Part shown: positions 42,308-50,863 of the stretch, one piece after another
How the letters are laid out: the number at the start of each line of letters is the position of its first letter
Numbering within the stretch: position 1 is the stretch's first letter
Assembly (NCBI RefSeq): GCF_001953885.1
Contig: NZ_MQUS01000033.1
Coordinates: 1 to 64,000, forward strand
Source of the DNA: Streptomyces sp. IMTB 2501
GTDB lineage: Bacteria > Actinomycetota > Actinomycetes > Streptomycetales > Streptomycetaceae
Length of the DNA: 64,000 nucleotides
Direction of reading: 5' to 3'
The notes under the pieces: model-generated
Database searches by the model: none
The model's input: only the letters and a program-made list of their open reading frames with translations
Told to the model about the DNA's origin: nothing
Translations under genes and position numbers: made by a program

Positions 42308-43003
42308 TCAAAGATTTCCGTTTCCGCCGCTCTTTTCCGCCTGCACACGGGCCACATAAGCGGCGGCCTGCGAGCGGCGCTGCATACCGAGTTTGGAAAG
42401 CAGACTCGAAACGTAATTCTTGATCGTCTTCTCGGCGAGGTGCAAACGCTCGCCGATCTGCCGGTTGGTGAGCCCTTCGCCGATCAGTCCGAGGATTTTC
42501 CGCTCCTGCTCGGTGAGCTGCGCGAGCTTGCCGTCCGTCCGTGCGCCGCCGCCGTCGCGCAGCCGCTCCAGCACGCGCGCGGTGGCGACCGGGTCCAGCA
42601 GGGGCTTGCCGACGGCCACGTCCCGCACCGCCCGCAGCAGTTCATCGCCGCGGATCGCCTTCAGGACGTACCCCGAGGCACCCGCCATGATCGCGTCGAA
42701 CAGCGCCTCGTCGTCCGCGAACGAGGTCAGCATCAGGCACCGCACCGTCTCGTCCTTGGAGCGGACCTCCCGGCACACCTCGACCCCGCTGCCGTCCGGC
42801 AGCCGCACGTCCAGCACCGCCACATCGGGGCGGGTGGCCGGAATGCGCACCAGTGCGTCGGCCGCCGTGCCGGCCTCGCCGACCACCTCGATATCCGGCT
42901 CGACGGAGAGCATCTCGTGGACGCCTCGGCGGACCACCTCATGATCGTCGAGGAGGAATACCCTGATTTTTACCGGTTCGTGCACGGAATCAGTCTCACA
43001 CAC
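42308..43003 (-). CDS. NarL/FixJ-family response regulator
   Basis: 231 aa. Receiver domain with acidic pair D19-D20, phosphorylatable D65 (VAVLDVRLPDG), T/S (LMLTSFAD) and K114 (YVLKAI); C-terminal LuxR helix-turn-helix (LTEQERKILGLIGEGLTNRQIGERLHLAEKTIKNYVSSLLSKLGM). No sensor kinase is adjacent, so it is an orphan in this window. GTG 43003 with GGGAAGAG upstream; a second GTG six codons in is possible. Divergent from the second bkd operon. Confidence 0.9.
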   Translation of the reverse strand: MCETDSVHEPVKIRVFLLDDHEVVRRGVHEMLSVEPDIEVVGEAGTAADALVRIPATRPDVAVLDVRLPDGSGVEVCREVRSKDETVRCLMLTSFADDEALFDAIMAGASGYVLKAIRGDELLRAVRDVAVGKPLLDPVATARVLERLRDGGGARTDGKLAQLTEQERKILGLIGEGLTNRQIGERLHLAEKTIKNYVSSLLSKLGMQRRSQAAAYVARVQAEKSGGNGNL

Positions 43004-43306
43004 AAACTCTTCCCGTGAGCTGGGTCAGCGGGATAACGTGCGGTTGCTCCGGCCTTTCGCAAGGCTGTGACCAGCACGCTTCGAGGCCTTCTCGATTTAC
43101 TTGGAAATCCAAGCAAAATCGCAGGTCAGATGAGGTTTCACAGAAATGTGGAGCACTGGGTAACGTGATGGTTGCAGGGCGCTCGCCGGGGCACCTGTCA
43201 CGCCTGTTCCCGGCCGAGTGGCACCCACCCCGTGCCCGGTGGTCAAACAGGTGAGCCGCACTGGCCTACCGGCAACCCCGGGGGCCGGAACGACGGAGGA
43301 GCACAC
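43004..43306. other. Divergent regulatory region before bkdA2
   Basis: 303 bp without a gene. It contains the 14-bp palindrome at 43100-43113 in a locally AT-richer stretch (43090-43160), which is where promoters for the response regulator and the bkd2 operon would be expected. Confidence 0.55.
43100..43113. promoter_or_regulatory. Perfect palindrome upstream of bkdA2
   Basis: CTTGGAAATCCAAG, about 194 bp before the bkdA2 GTG and 97 bp before the response-regulator start. Likely an operator for an unknown dimeric regulator. It differs from the PaaR-like sites, so the two bkd operons seem to be controlled differently. Confidence 0.55.
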
Positions 43307-44593
43307 GTGACCGTGGACAGCAGTGCCGCGCGTAAGCCGCGACGCAGCGCCGCAGGCAAGGCCGGCACCACCGGCAGCAAGACCGGCACCACCGGAGCGA
43401 AGACCGGCACGTCCGGAAACACATCCGGAGCCACCGGCACCAAGCGCACCACCCGCACCACCCGCGCCGCCGCGAAGAAGAGCACCGAACCGGAGCTCGT
43501 CCAGCTGCTGACGCCCGAGGGCAAGCGGGTCAAGAACGCCGAGTACGACGCCTACGTCGACGGCGTCACCCCCGAAGACCTGCGCGGGCTGTACCGCGAC
43601 ATGGTGCTCACCCGCCGCTTCGACGCCGAGGCCACCGCCCTGCAGCGCCAGGGCGAGCTGGGCCTGTGGGCCTCCCTGCTCGGCCAGGAGGCCGCCCAGA
43701 TCGGCTCCGGCCGGGCCCTGCGCGACGATGACTACGTCTTCCCGACCTACCGCGAGCACGGCGTCGCCTGGTGCCGCGGGGTCGACCCGACCAATCTGCT
43801 CGGCATGTTCCGCGGCGTGAACAACGGCGGCTGGGACCCGAACAGCAACAACTTCCACCTGTACACGATCGTCATCGGCTCCCAGACGCTGCACGCCACC
43901 GGCTACGCGATGGGCATCGCCAAGGACGGCGCCGACAGCGCGGTGATCGCCTACTTCGGCGACGGCGCGAGCAGCCAGGGCGACGTCGCCGAGTCGTTCA
44001 CCTTCTCCGCGGTCTACAACGCCCCCGTGGTGTTCTTCTGCCAGAACAACCAGTGGGCGATCTCCGAGCCGACCGAGAAGCAGAGCCGGGTACCGCTGTA
44101 CCAGCGTGCCCAGGGCTTCGGCTTCCCGGGCGTCCGCGTGGACGGCAACGACGTGCTGGCCTGCCTGGCGGTCACCCGCTGGGCACTGGAGCGCGCCCGC
44201 ACCGGCGAGGGCCCGACCCTGGTCGAGGCGTACACGTACCGCATGGGCGCCCACACCACCTCCGACGACCCCACCCGCTACCGGGGCGACGACGAGCGCG
44301 CCGCCTGGGAGGCCAAGGACCCGATCCTGCGCCTTCGCCGGTACCTGGAGGCCTCAAACCACGCGGACGAGGGATTCTTCGCGGAACTCGAAGCCGAGTC
44401 CGAGGCGTTGGGCAAACGAGTGCGCGAAGTGGTCCGTGCGATGCCCGACCCGGATCATTTCGCGATCTTCGAGAACGCGTATGCGGACGGGCACGCGCTC
44501 GTCGACGAGGAGCGCGCCCAGTTCGCCGCCTACCAGGCGACGTTCGCGACCGGGTCCGACAGCGGCTTCGCCGCGGGTGAAGGGGGTCACTGA
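43307..44593 (+). CDS. bkdA2: Branched-chain 2-oxoacid dehydrogenase E1 alpha (copy 2)
   Basis: 428 aa. The ThDP motif GDGASSQGDVAESFTFSAVYNAPVVFFCQNN and TYRMGAHTTSDDPTRYR are intact. It differs from copy 1 by a ~55-residue basic, Thr/Gly/Lys-rich N-terminal extension with GTTGSKTGTTGAKTG repeats. GTG 43307 has GGAGGA at 6 nt, so the extension is translated. Followed 1 bp later by the E1 beta gene. Confidence 0.93.
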   Translation: MTVDSSAARKPRRSAAGKAGTTGSKTGTTGAKTGTSGNTSGATGTKRTTRTTRAAAKKSTEPELVQLLTPEGKRVKNAEYDAYVDGVTPEDLRGLYRDMVLTRRFDAEATALQRQGELGLWASLLGQEAAQIGSGRALRDDDYVFPTYREHGVAWCRGVDPTNLLGMFRGVNNGGWDPNSNNFHLYTIVIGSQTLHATGYAMGIAKDGADSAVIAYFGDGASSQGDVAESFTFSAVYNAPVVFFCQNNQWAISEPTEKQSRVPLYQRAQGFGFPGVRVDGNDVLACLAVTRWALERARTGEGPTLVEAYTYRMGAHTTSDDPTRYRGDDERAAWEAKDPILRLRRYLEASNHADEGFFAELEAESEALGKRVREVVRAMPDPDHFAIFENAYADGHALVDEERAQFAAYQATFATGSDSGFAAGEGGH

Positions 44594-44594
44594 C

Positions 44595-45572
44595 ATGGCC
44601 GAGAAGATGGCGATGGCCAAGGCCATCAACGAGTCGCTGCGCCGTGCCCTGGAGACCGACCCCAAGGTCCTGGTCATGGGTGAGGACGTCGGCAAGCTCG
44701 GTGGCGTCTTCCGTGTGACGGACGGCCTGCAGAAGGACTTCGGCGAGAGCCGGGTGATCGACACCCCGCTGGCCGAGTCAGGCATCGTCGGCACCGCGAT
44801 CGGCCTCGCGCTGCGCGGCTACCGCCCGGTGGTGGAGATCCAGTTCGACGGCTTCGTCTTCCCGGCGTACGACCAGATCGTCACCCAGCTTGCGAAGATG
44901 CACGCGCGGTCGCTGGGCAAGGTGAAGATGCCGGTCGTGATCCGCATCCCGTACGGCGGCGGGATCGGAGCGGTGGAGCACCACTCGGAGTCCCCGGAGG
45001 CGCTGTTCGCGCATGTGGCGGGCCTGAAGGTCGTGTCTCCGTCGAATGCGTCGGATGCGTACTGGATGATGCAGCAGGCGATCCAGAGCGACGACCCGGT
45101 GATCTATTTCGAGCCGAAGCGCCGTTACTGGGACAAGGCCGAGGTCGATGCCGAAGCGATCCCGGCCCCGCTCCACAAGGCGCAGGTGGTCCGCGAGGGC
45201 ACGGACCTGACGCTGGCCGCCTACGGCCCGATGGTGAAGCTGTGCCGGGAGGTGGCGGACGCGGCGGCCGAGGAGGGCAAGTCCCTTGAGATCGTGGACC
45301 TGCGTTCGGTGTCCCCCCTGGACTTCGACACCGTTCAGGCGTCGGTGGAGAAGACCCGCCGCCTGGTCGTCGTCCACGAGGCACCGGTGTTCTTCGGCTC
45401 CGGCGCGGAGATCGCCGCCAGGATCACGGAGCGCTGCTTCTACCACCTGGAGGCGCCCGTCCTGCGGGTCGGCGGCTATCACGCCCCGTATCCGCCGGCC
45501 CGGCTGGAGGAGGAGTACCTGCCGGACCTGGACCGCGTGCTCGACGCCGTCGACCGCTCGCTGGCGTACTGA
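44595..45572 (+). CDS. bkdB2: Branched-chain 2-oxoacid dehydrogenase E1 beta (copy 2)
   Basis: 325 aa with MGEDVGKLGGVFRVTDGL, IPYGGGIGAVEHHSESPEA and FEPKRRYWDKAEVD. Close paralogue of the gene at 26273-27277. Forms E1 with the preceding subunit. ATG 44595 lies one base after the E1 alpha stop, preceded by GGGGGT; the long same-frame extension through E1 alpha is a shadow. Confidence 0.94.
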   Translation: MAEKMAMAKAINESLRRALETDPKVLVMGEDVGKLGGVFRVTDGLQKDFGESRVIDTPLAESGIVGTAIGLALRGYRPVVEIQFDGFVFPAYDQIVTQLAKMHARSLGKVKMPVVIRIPYGGGIGAVEHHSESPEALFAHVAGLKVVSPSNASDAYWMMQQAIQSDDPVIYFEPKRRYWDKAEVDAEAIPAPLHKAQVVREGTDLTLAAYGPMVKLCREVADAAAEEGKSLEIVDLRSVSPLDFDTVQASVEKTRRLVVVHEAPVFFGSGAEIAARITERCFYHLEAPVLRVGGYHAPYPPARLEEEYLPDLDRVLDAVDRSLAY

Positions 45573-45583
45573 GGGAGAGGGTC

Positions 45584-46975
45584 GTGACGACGATGACGGA
45601 AGCGTCCGTACGCGAGTTCAAGATGCCGGACGTCGGCGAGGGACTCACCGAGGCCGAGATCCTCAAGTGGTACGTCCAGCCCGGTGACACGGTCACCGAC
45701 GGCCAGGTGGTGTGCGAGGTCGAGACGGCCAAGGCGGCCGTCGAACTGCCCATCCCCTACGACGGCGTGGTCCGGTCCCTGCACTTCCCGGAGGGCACCA
45801 CGGTCGACGTGGGCACCGCCATCATCGCCGTGGACGTGGCGGGCGGCGCGGCGGAGCCCGTGGAGGCGGAGCCTGTCGTGGCCGCCGAGGCCCCCGCGGA
45901 GGAGCCGAAGCCGGCGGGCCGCCAGCCGGTCCTGGTGGGCTACGGCGTGGCAACGTCCTCCACCAAACGCCGCCCCCGCAAGGGCCCCGAGGTCACCGTC
46001 CCAGCGGCGGCCCAGGCGATCCAGACCGAGCTGAACGGCCACGGCCGCGGCACGGTCGCCGAGAAGCCTCGTCCGCTGGCGAAGCCGCCGGTGCGGAAGC
46101 TGGCCAAGGACCTGGGTGTCGACCTGGCCACGGTCGTCCCGTCCGGCCCGGACGGCATCATCACCCGCGAGGACGTCCACGCGGCGGCCACGCCGAAGCC
46201 GGCGGAGCCGGCCGCCCCGGCCGTGACCCCCGCCGCGCCCGTGACGCCGGCTCCGGTGGCCTCGTACGACGGCACACGCGAGACCCGTGTCCCGGTCAAG
46301 GGTGTGCGCAAGGCGACGGCGTCGGCGATGGTGGGTTCGGCGTTCACGGCGCCGCATGTCACGGAGTTCGTGACGGTGGACGTGACCCGGACGATGAAGC
46401 TGGTCGAGGAGCTGAAGCAGGACAAGGAGATGCAGGGGCTGCGGGTGAACCCGCTGCTGCTGATCGCCAAGGCCCTGCTGGTCGCGATCAAGCGGAACCC
46501 GGACATCAACGCGTCCTGGGACGAGACGGCCCAGGAGATCGTGCTCAAGCACTACGTCAACCTGGGCATCGCGGCGGCCACCCCGCGCGGTCTGATCGTG
46601 CCGAACATCAAGGACGCGCACGCGAAGACGCTCCCGCAGCTGGCCGAGGCGCTGGGCGAGCTGGTGGCGACGGCCCGCGAGGGCAAGACGTCGCCAGCGG
46701 CGATGCAGGGTGGCACGGTGACGATCACCAACGTCGGCGTCTTCGGCGTCGACACGGGAACGCCGATCCTCAACCCCGGCGAGTCGGCGATCCTCGCGGT
46801 CGGCGCGATCAAGCTCCAGCCGTGGGTGCACAAGGGCAAGGTCAAGCCGCGTCAGGTCACCACCCTGGCGTTGAGCTTCGACCACCGGCTGGTCGACGGC
46901 GAGCTGGGTTCGAAGGTGCTGGCGGACGTGGCGGCGATCCTGGAACAGCCGAAGCGGTTGATCACCTGGGCGTGA
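45584..46975 (+). CDS. bkdC2: Branched-chain 2-oxoacid dehydrogenase E2 (copy 2)
   Basis: 463 aa. Lipoyl domain (VETAKAAVELP), Pro/Ala linkers, subunit-binding domain (KPPVRKLAKDLGVDLATVVPSG) and catalytic domain with FDHRLVDG. Compared with copy 1 the linker is shorter and richer in Pro/Glu. GTG 45584 follows GGGAGAGGGT. Last gene of the operon, followed by a strong hairpin. Confidence 0.94.
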   Translation: MTTMTEASVREFKMPDVGEGLTEAEILKWYVQPGDTVTDGQVVCEVETAKAAVELPIPYDGVVRSLHFPEGTTVDVGTAIIAVDVAGGAAEPVEAEPVVAAEAPAEEPKPAGRQPVLVGYGVATSSTKRRPRKGPEVTVPAAAQAIQTELNGHGRGTVAEKPRPLAKPPVRKLAKDLGVDLATVVPSGPDGIITREDVHAAATPKPAEPAAPAVTPAAPVTPAPVASYDGTRETRVPVKGVRKATASAMVGSAFTAPHVTEFVTVDVTRTMKLVEELKQDKEMQGLRVNPLLLIAKALLVAIKRNPDINASWDETAQEIVLKHYVNLGIAAATPRGLIVPNIKDAHAKTLPQLAEALGELVATAREGKTSPAAMQGGTVTITNVGVFGVDTGTPILNPGESAILAVGAIKLQPWVHKGKVKPRQVTTLALSFDHRLVDGELGSKVLADVAAILEQPKRLITWA

Positions 46976-47004
46976 CGGTCCCGGGTGGGTGACCTCGAAG
47001 CGTT

Positions 47005-47050
47005 GAGGTGGCGGCCGCGACTACGACTTGCGGCCGCCACCTCTTCCTTG
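47005..47050 (+). terminator. Terminator of the bkd2 operon
   Basis: 14-bp perfect stem GAGGTGGCGGCCGC/GCGGCCGCCACCTC with an 11-nt loop, 30 bp after the bkdC2 stop, followed by TTCCTT. Confidence 0.85.
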
Positions 47051-47136
47051 CACGGAAAGTCCCGTACGGGCAGCGACCGATTCGAGCACCACGGCTACTG
47101 CTCCTTGTCTCCTCACAACTGCCGTAGATTTACGGC

Positions 47137-47360
47137 ATGGTGACGGGGGAGAGAGGACTGCGGCTCGGCATGCGAAGCCTCCGGCTGCGGCGCGCGGTGG
47201 GGTCGGGCGGGCCTCTGTCCTCATGGCCGGCGGGACCGTCGTCTCCCGGGCCGGCGGGCTGATCCGGCAGGTCCTGCAGGCGGCCGCCCTCGGGACAGGG
47301 CTGCTGGCCAAGGTGCTGAAGGTCGGTGAACTCCGACGGATTCCGGGCCTCGGTCTCTGA
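47137..47360 (+). pseudogene. MurJ/MviN-like gene fragment
   Basis: ATG 47137 lies 6 nt after TAGATT, a leaderless-type start, and reads MVTGERGLRLGMRSLRLRRAVGSGG. In the next frame the sequence continues RASVLMAGGTVVSRAGGLIRQVLQAAALGTGLLA, the N-terminal first helix of MurJ-type lipid II flippases, then becomes unrelated and stops at 47360. A frameshift near 47205 plus loss of the remaining ~500 residues make it a relic. The inverted repeat TGCCGTA-GATT-TACGGCA (47120-47137) overlaps its start. Confidence 0.55.
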
Positions 47361-47460
47361 CCATCTCCACCGGTCCCTGACGCCGGATCAGGGGGTGCTC
47401 AGGGTGGCGTCGGGGATGTCACGGATGGTGGTGGAGTGGCTACGGCGGCACGCTGGTGAC

Positions 47461-48327
47461 ATGACGAAATCCGCTGCGTTTCGCCCCGGTTCAGCCGCCC
47501 CCGCCGGTCGTGTGCCCGCCCGCCGTGCCGCCGTCCTCGCGAGCGCCGCCGCCGTCCTCGCCGGTACGGCGGCGGTGGCCGCGCCAGGTGCGGCGTACGC
47601 CGTGTCCGGCAACACCACTCCCGCCGCGGCCGATCAGTCCGCAGCCGCTCCGTCCGCCACCGACTTCAGCGACTGCCCATCACTCCCCGACGGCGTCGAC
47701 CCGGCCCGATGGAGATGCGAAGTGCACACGGCCGCACCGCGGTTGACCATGGGAAACATTACGGTGAACCTCGCCCCGATCACCATGACGCACGCCGAAG
47801 GCCCGTTGCCGGACGGCAGCGATGGGCAGGTGTGGGGCGCGATGCACAGCTCCCCCACCGCCATACCGGGAGGCCTGACCGGCACTCCCGCGGGCGATCG
47901 CGCGGCCGTGCTGGGGCTGGCGATACAGCCGGAGTACGGGGGCCGGTTCGACGCCTACACCGGGCAGTTCAGCCTCCGCTTCCGGCTCGTCGGCCCGTTG
48001 GTGCCGCAGGGCTGCGCCATCGGGGCGGACGAACCGGTCGACTTCCAGCTGAAGCGCTCCGGACCCTCGAAGTGGGTCTCCCAGGATCCCCCGGTGATCG
48101 AGTTCTCGGCGTACGACGACACGTTCACGGCCCCGGCCGCCGAACACTGCGGGCCGATCACCGGACCCCTCAACAGACGGCTCGGCCTGCCGGCTGCCAC
48201 GGGGAACCTGCTGTCGTACGACGCTTCGTACACCTTCAAGACCTACGACCGACTCCGGACGAAGGGCGACGACGACAGTAGGGAGGGAATTCGGACGGCC
48301 ATGCCCGGCTCAGCCCCGCGGCCGTAG
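47461..48327 (+). CDS. Secreted protein of unknown function
   Basis: 288 aa. Arg-rich N-terminus then hydrophobic signal (AAVLASAAAVLAGTAAVAAPGAAYA, cleavage likely after AYA at about residue 46), followed by a Ser/Ala linker and a ~220-residue domain with four cysteines (FSDCPSLPDGVDPARWRCEVH, QGCAIGADEPVD, AEHCGPITGPL) that may form two disulfides. Not assigned to a family. ATG 47461 puts the signal at the right place but has no strong ribosome binding site. Its 3' end overlaps the convergent gene by 18 bp. Confidence 0.75.
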   Translation: MTKSAAFRPGSAAPAGRVPARRAAVLASAAAVLAGTAAVAAPGAAYAVSGNTTPAAADQSAAAPSATDFSDCPSLPDGVDPARWRCEVHTAAPRLTMGNITVNLAPITMTHAEGPLPDGSDGQVWGAMHSSPTAIPGGLTGTPAGDRAAVLGLAIQPEYGGRFDAYTGQFSLRFRLVGPLVPQGCAIGADEPVDFQLKRSGPSKWVSQDPPVIEFSAYDDTFTAPAAEHCGPITGPLNRRLGLPAATGNLLSYDASYTFKTYDRLRTKGDDDSREGIRTAMPGSAPRP

Positions 48328-49311
48328 CGCGTTCAGCAGGGCCGCGCCCCGCTCGGCGTCGTCCACGCTCACCGCGAAGTCCGTACGGCGGCCCCGCGGG
48401 CGTACGACCAGACAGTCGCCGGCGCGGAGCATGACCGTGGTGCCGAGGCCGCTGAGGCGGTAGCCCCAGCCGCCGACCTGGGACGGCAGCCGGTGCTCGG
48501 CGCGGGCGGACTCGATGGCGGCCGGGGACCAGCGGCGGGCGGGCCAGCCGAGCGGGCCGAACGACACCTCAAGGCCCGCTTCCGACACCTTCGCCTGGAC
48601 CGAGGAGAAGGCGGCACCGGCGAGCGTGGCGATGGCGCAGAGCGCGCACACGAACCACAGCCAGGTGGGGTCGGCCAGACCGACGGCCAGGGCCACCAGG
48701 GCGCCGACGGTGACCAGGCCGGTCAGCGTGGCCTGCAGCTGCAGCCAGGGGTTGGCCGCGCGGGAGAACCACACCAGCCGTTCGCCCTCGGGCAGGTTCA
48801 GCGCGGGGGTGGCGGTGGCCGGTGTGGCGGTGGGGCGGGTGCTCCAGCGCCAGGCCGCCACGCCGGCCACCGCTGCCGACGCCAGGATCAGCGCGATGTC
48901 CAGGCCCGGTTCGCGGGCCTCGTGCCAGTCGGCGCGGTCGAGGTTCGCGTGGACGATGGATGCCTGCGCGCAGACCAGTACGGCCGCTGTGGGTGCCAGT
49001 GCTATCGCTCGCCAGGGGAGTACGGCCGGCCAGGAGCGGCGCCAGCGGACGCTCACCGCGAGGGTGATGAGCAGCCAGATGCCGGCCGGGAACAGGGAGG
49101 CCGCCCATAGCGGCATGGAGCCGTCGGGGGTGTCACCGCCGCTCCAGTGGGTCGCGAGCCGGTCGGGCAGCCGGTCGTGCGCGGCCCAGGGCAGGCCCGC
49201 GAGCAGCGCGGCGACGGCCGCCGTGCATCCCGCGCGTCCCCAGAGCGCGGTGCGGCTCCGGCCGCCTGCCCCGTTGTCCCCGCTGGGCATGTCCCCGTCT
49301 GTGTCTGTCAT
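48310..49311 (-). CDS. DUF1648/PH-like membrane protein
   Basis: 333 aa. Several membrane helices (about 28-45, 72-92, 108-125, 140-158, 208-250) and the DUF1648 pattern LPDRLATHWSGGDTPDGSMP in the first loop; the C-terminal cytoplasmic domain (VSFGPLGWPARRWSPAAIESARAEHRL... VMLRAGDCLVVRPRG) resembles a bacterial PH-like domain. ATG 49311 overlaps the GntR stop (ATGA), so it is expressed with and probably controlled by that YtrA-like regulator. Function unknown. Confidence 0.78.
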   Translation of the reverse strand: MTDTDGDMPSGDNGAGGRSRTALWGRAGCTAAVAALLAGLPWAAHDRLPDRLATHWSGGDTPDGSMPLWAASLFPAGIWLLITLAVSVRWRRSWPAVLPWRAIALAPTAAVLVCAQASIVHANLDRADWHEAREPGLDIALILASAAVAGVAAWRWSTRPTATPATATPALNLPEGERLVWFSRAANPWLQLQATLTGLVTVGALVALAVGLADPTWLWFVCALCAIATLAGAAFSSVQAKVSEAGLEVSFGPLGWPARRWSPAAIESARAEHRLPSQVGGWGYRLSGLGTTVMLRAGDCLVVRPRGRRTDFAVSVDDAERGAALLNALRPRG

Positions 49312-49658
49312 GTCGTCGTCCCCCGGATCATGTCGATGAGGTCGGTGCGGCTGTAGCCGAGCCGGGAAGCCTCCGCGATCAGCTCTCGCACCCTGATCTG
49401 CAGTCCGGAACGCTGGGCCGCGCCCTCGGCGACGGTGATCCCGCGGCCCCGGCGGAACTCCAGCAGGCCATCGTCCCGCAGTTCGCGCAGGCCGCGCAGG
49501 ACGGTGTTGACGTTGATGTCCAGGGCCGTGGAGAGATCGCGGGCCGAGGGCAGCCGGTCGCCGGCGCGGCATTCGCCCTCGGCGACGGCCCGCCGGATCG
49601 CCGCCGCGACCTGCTCGTGCAGGGGGCGGGTGTCGGTCTTGTCCAGACGCAGCAGCAT
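49308..49658 (-). CDS. GntR-family regulator (YtrA subfamily)
   Basis: 116 aa, only a winged helix-turn-helix (PLHEQVAAAIRRAVAEGECRAGDRLPSARDLSTALDINVNTVLRGLRELRDDGLLEFRRGRGITV) and a short C-terminal dimerisation helix. This small architecture is YtrA-type, whose genes usually precede membrane transporter genes. ATG 49658 is inside a 25-bp palindrome that is likely its own operator. Longer same-frame starts run past that operator. Confidence 0.88.
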   Translation of the reverse strand: MLLRLDKTDTRPLHEQVAAAIRRAVAEGECRAGDRLPSARDLSTALDINVNTVLRGLRELRDDGLLEFRRGRGITVAEGAAQRSGLQIRVRELIAEASRLGYSRTDLIDMIRGTTT

Positions 49659-49681
49659 GGTGCTAATGAAACTAGCACCAT
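49657..49681. promoter_or_regulatory. GntR/YtrA-type operator overlapping its own start codon
   Basis: ATGGTGCTA-ATGAAAC-TAGCACCAT: 9-bp perfect arms with a 7-nt spacer. The left arm includes the first two bases of the GntR start codon. YtrA-type operators have this GGTGTA/TACACC-like arrangement, so autorepression is likely. Confidence 0.75.
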
Positions 49682-49710
49682 CAGCTTCATTGTGCAGCGG
49701 GTGGGCAGCA

Positions 49711-49750
49711 GAACGGGCCCGCCGCTGGTCGCGACGGGCCCGTTCTTTTG
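49711..49750. terminator. Terminator at the dacA 3' side
   Basis: 11-bp stem GAACGGGCCCG/CGGGCCCGTTC with a 13-nt loop, followed on the plus strand by TTTTG. On the minus strand it follows the dacA stop by 18 bp, so it probably ends dacA transcription before the GntR operon promoter. Confidence 0.75.
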
Positions 49751-49762
49751 TCCGCTGGTGCG

Positions 49763-50674
49763 TCAGCCGAGCTTGGCGAAGCCGTAGTCGAGGAGCTTCG
49801 TGGCGTCCGTCGCGCGCTGTGCGTACGAGGTGGAGGCCAGGACCGTGCCGATGACCGTCTTGCCGTTGCGGGTGGCGGCGAAGACGAGGCAGGCACCGGC
49901 CTCGGGGCCGGAACCGGTCTTCACGCCGATGGTGCCGCCGTAGCTGGAGAGCAGCGTGTTCGTGTTGGTCCACGTCTGCATGGTGCGGGTGCTGCCCGTC
50001 TTGGTGATCGTCTTCGCGGTGTACGACTTCGTCTTGACGATCGCGCGGAAGTTGGCGTTCTTCATCGCGCTGCTGGCGATCTTCGTCAGGTCGCGCGGCG
50101 TCGAGAAGTTGTTGCCGTTGCCGATGCCGTCGAACGAATCGAAGTGGGTGTTCTTCAGGCCCAGGCTGGTGGCGGCGGCGTTCATCTTGCCGATGAAGTT
50201 CTTCACGCGCGCGTCGCGGGTGGAGCCGGAGCCGTAGGTGTCGGCGAGCGCGTAGGCGGCGTCGCAGCCGGACGGCAGCATCAGGCCGTACAGCAGCTGG
50301 CGGACGGTGACCTTGTCGCCGACGATCAGGTGTGCCTGGGAGGCGTTGTTCTTGACGACGTAGTCGCTGTACGCCTTCTGGATCGTCACCTGCTTGTCGA
50401 GGTTGAGGTTCGACTGCGCGAGCACGACCTTGGCGGTCATGATCTTGGTGGTGGAGCCGGTGGAGCGCTGGGTGTCCGCCGCCTTGGTGTACAACGTCGA
50501 GCCGCTCGTGTTGTTCATCACGTAGCCGCCCTTGGCCACGATCGAGGGCGCGGTGACGGCCTGAGCGGGCGCCGCGGTGAGGGCACCGGTCGCGAGCACC
50601 GCGCCGGAGGTGACGGCGACAGCGGCGGCTCTGCGGATACGCGTGATGCGGGTGCCCTTAATGCCGGTAATCAA
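49763..50674 (-). CDS. dacA: D-alanyl-D-alanine carboxypeptidase (serine-type, S11)
   Basis: 303 aa. A signal peptide (IRRAAAVAVTSGAVLATGALTAAPAQA) is followed by the DD-peptidase motifs: SxxK as STTK, SxN as SGC (PSGCDAAYAL) and KTG in GVKTGSGPEAG. It trims the terminal D-Ala of wall pentapeptides. The start appears to be TTG 50674 with GGGG about 9 nt upstream; no in-frame ATG/GTG lies further up. No C-terminal membrane anchor is seen, so it is probably secreted into the wall. Confidence 0.88.
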   Translation of the reverse strand: MITGIKGTRITRIRRAAAVAVTSGAVLATGALTAAPAQAVTAPSIVAKGGYVMNNTSGSTLYTKAADTQRSTGSTTKIMTAKVVLAQSNLNLDKQVTIQKAYSDYVVKNNASQAHLIVGDKVTVRQLLYGLMLPSGCDAAYALADTYGSGSTRDARVKNFIGKMNAAATSLGLKNTHFDSFDGIGNGNNFSTPRDLTKIASSAMKNANFRAIVKTKSYTAKTITKTGSTRTMQTWTNTNTLLSSYGGTIGVKTGSGPEAGACLVFAATRNGKTVIGTVLASTSYAQRATDATKLLDYGFAKLG

Positions 50675-50863
50675 AGTGATGTACCCCGATTATGTTGAAT
50701 GCCCCTGAGGTGCGGCCGAGTTGAGGTGGCGAGTGCAGGGGGCCGCACGTGTGAGACACGTAAGTAGCACAGAAGGTTGTGCTGATGCTGCGGACGATTT
50801 CCGCCACGTCCGGATGCTGGACGCCGCTGCCTCATGCGTACGTGTTGTATCTATCCTGTGGGC

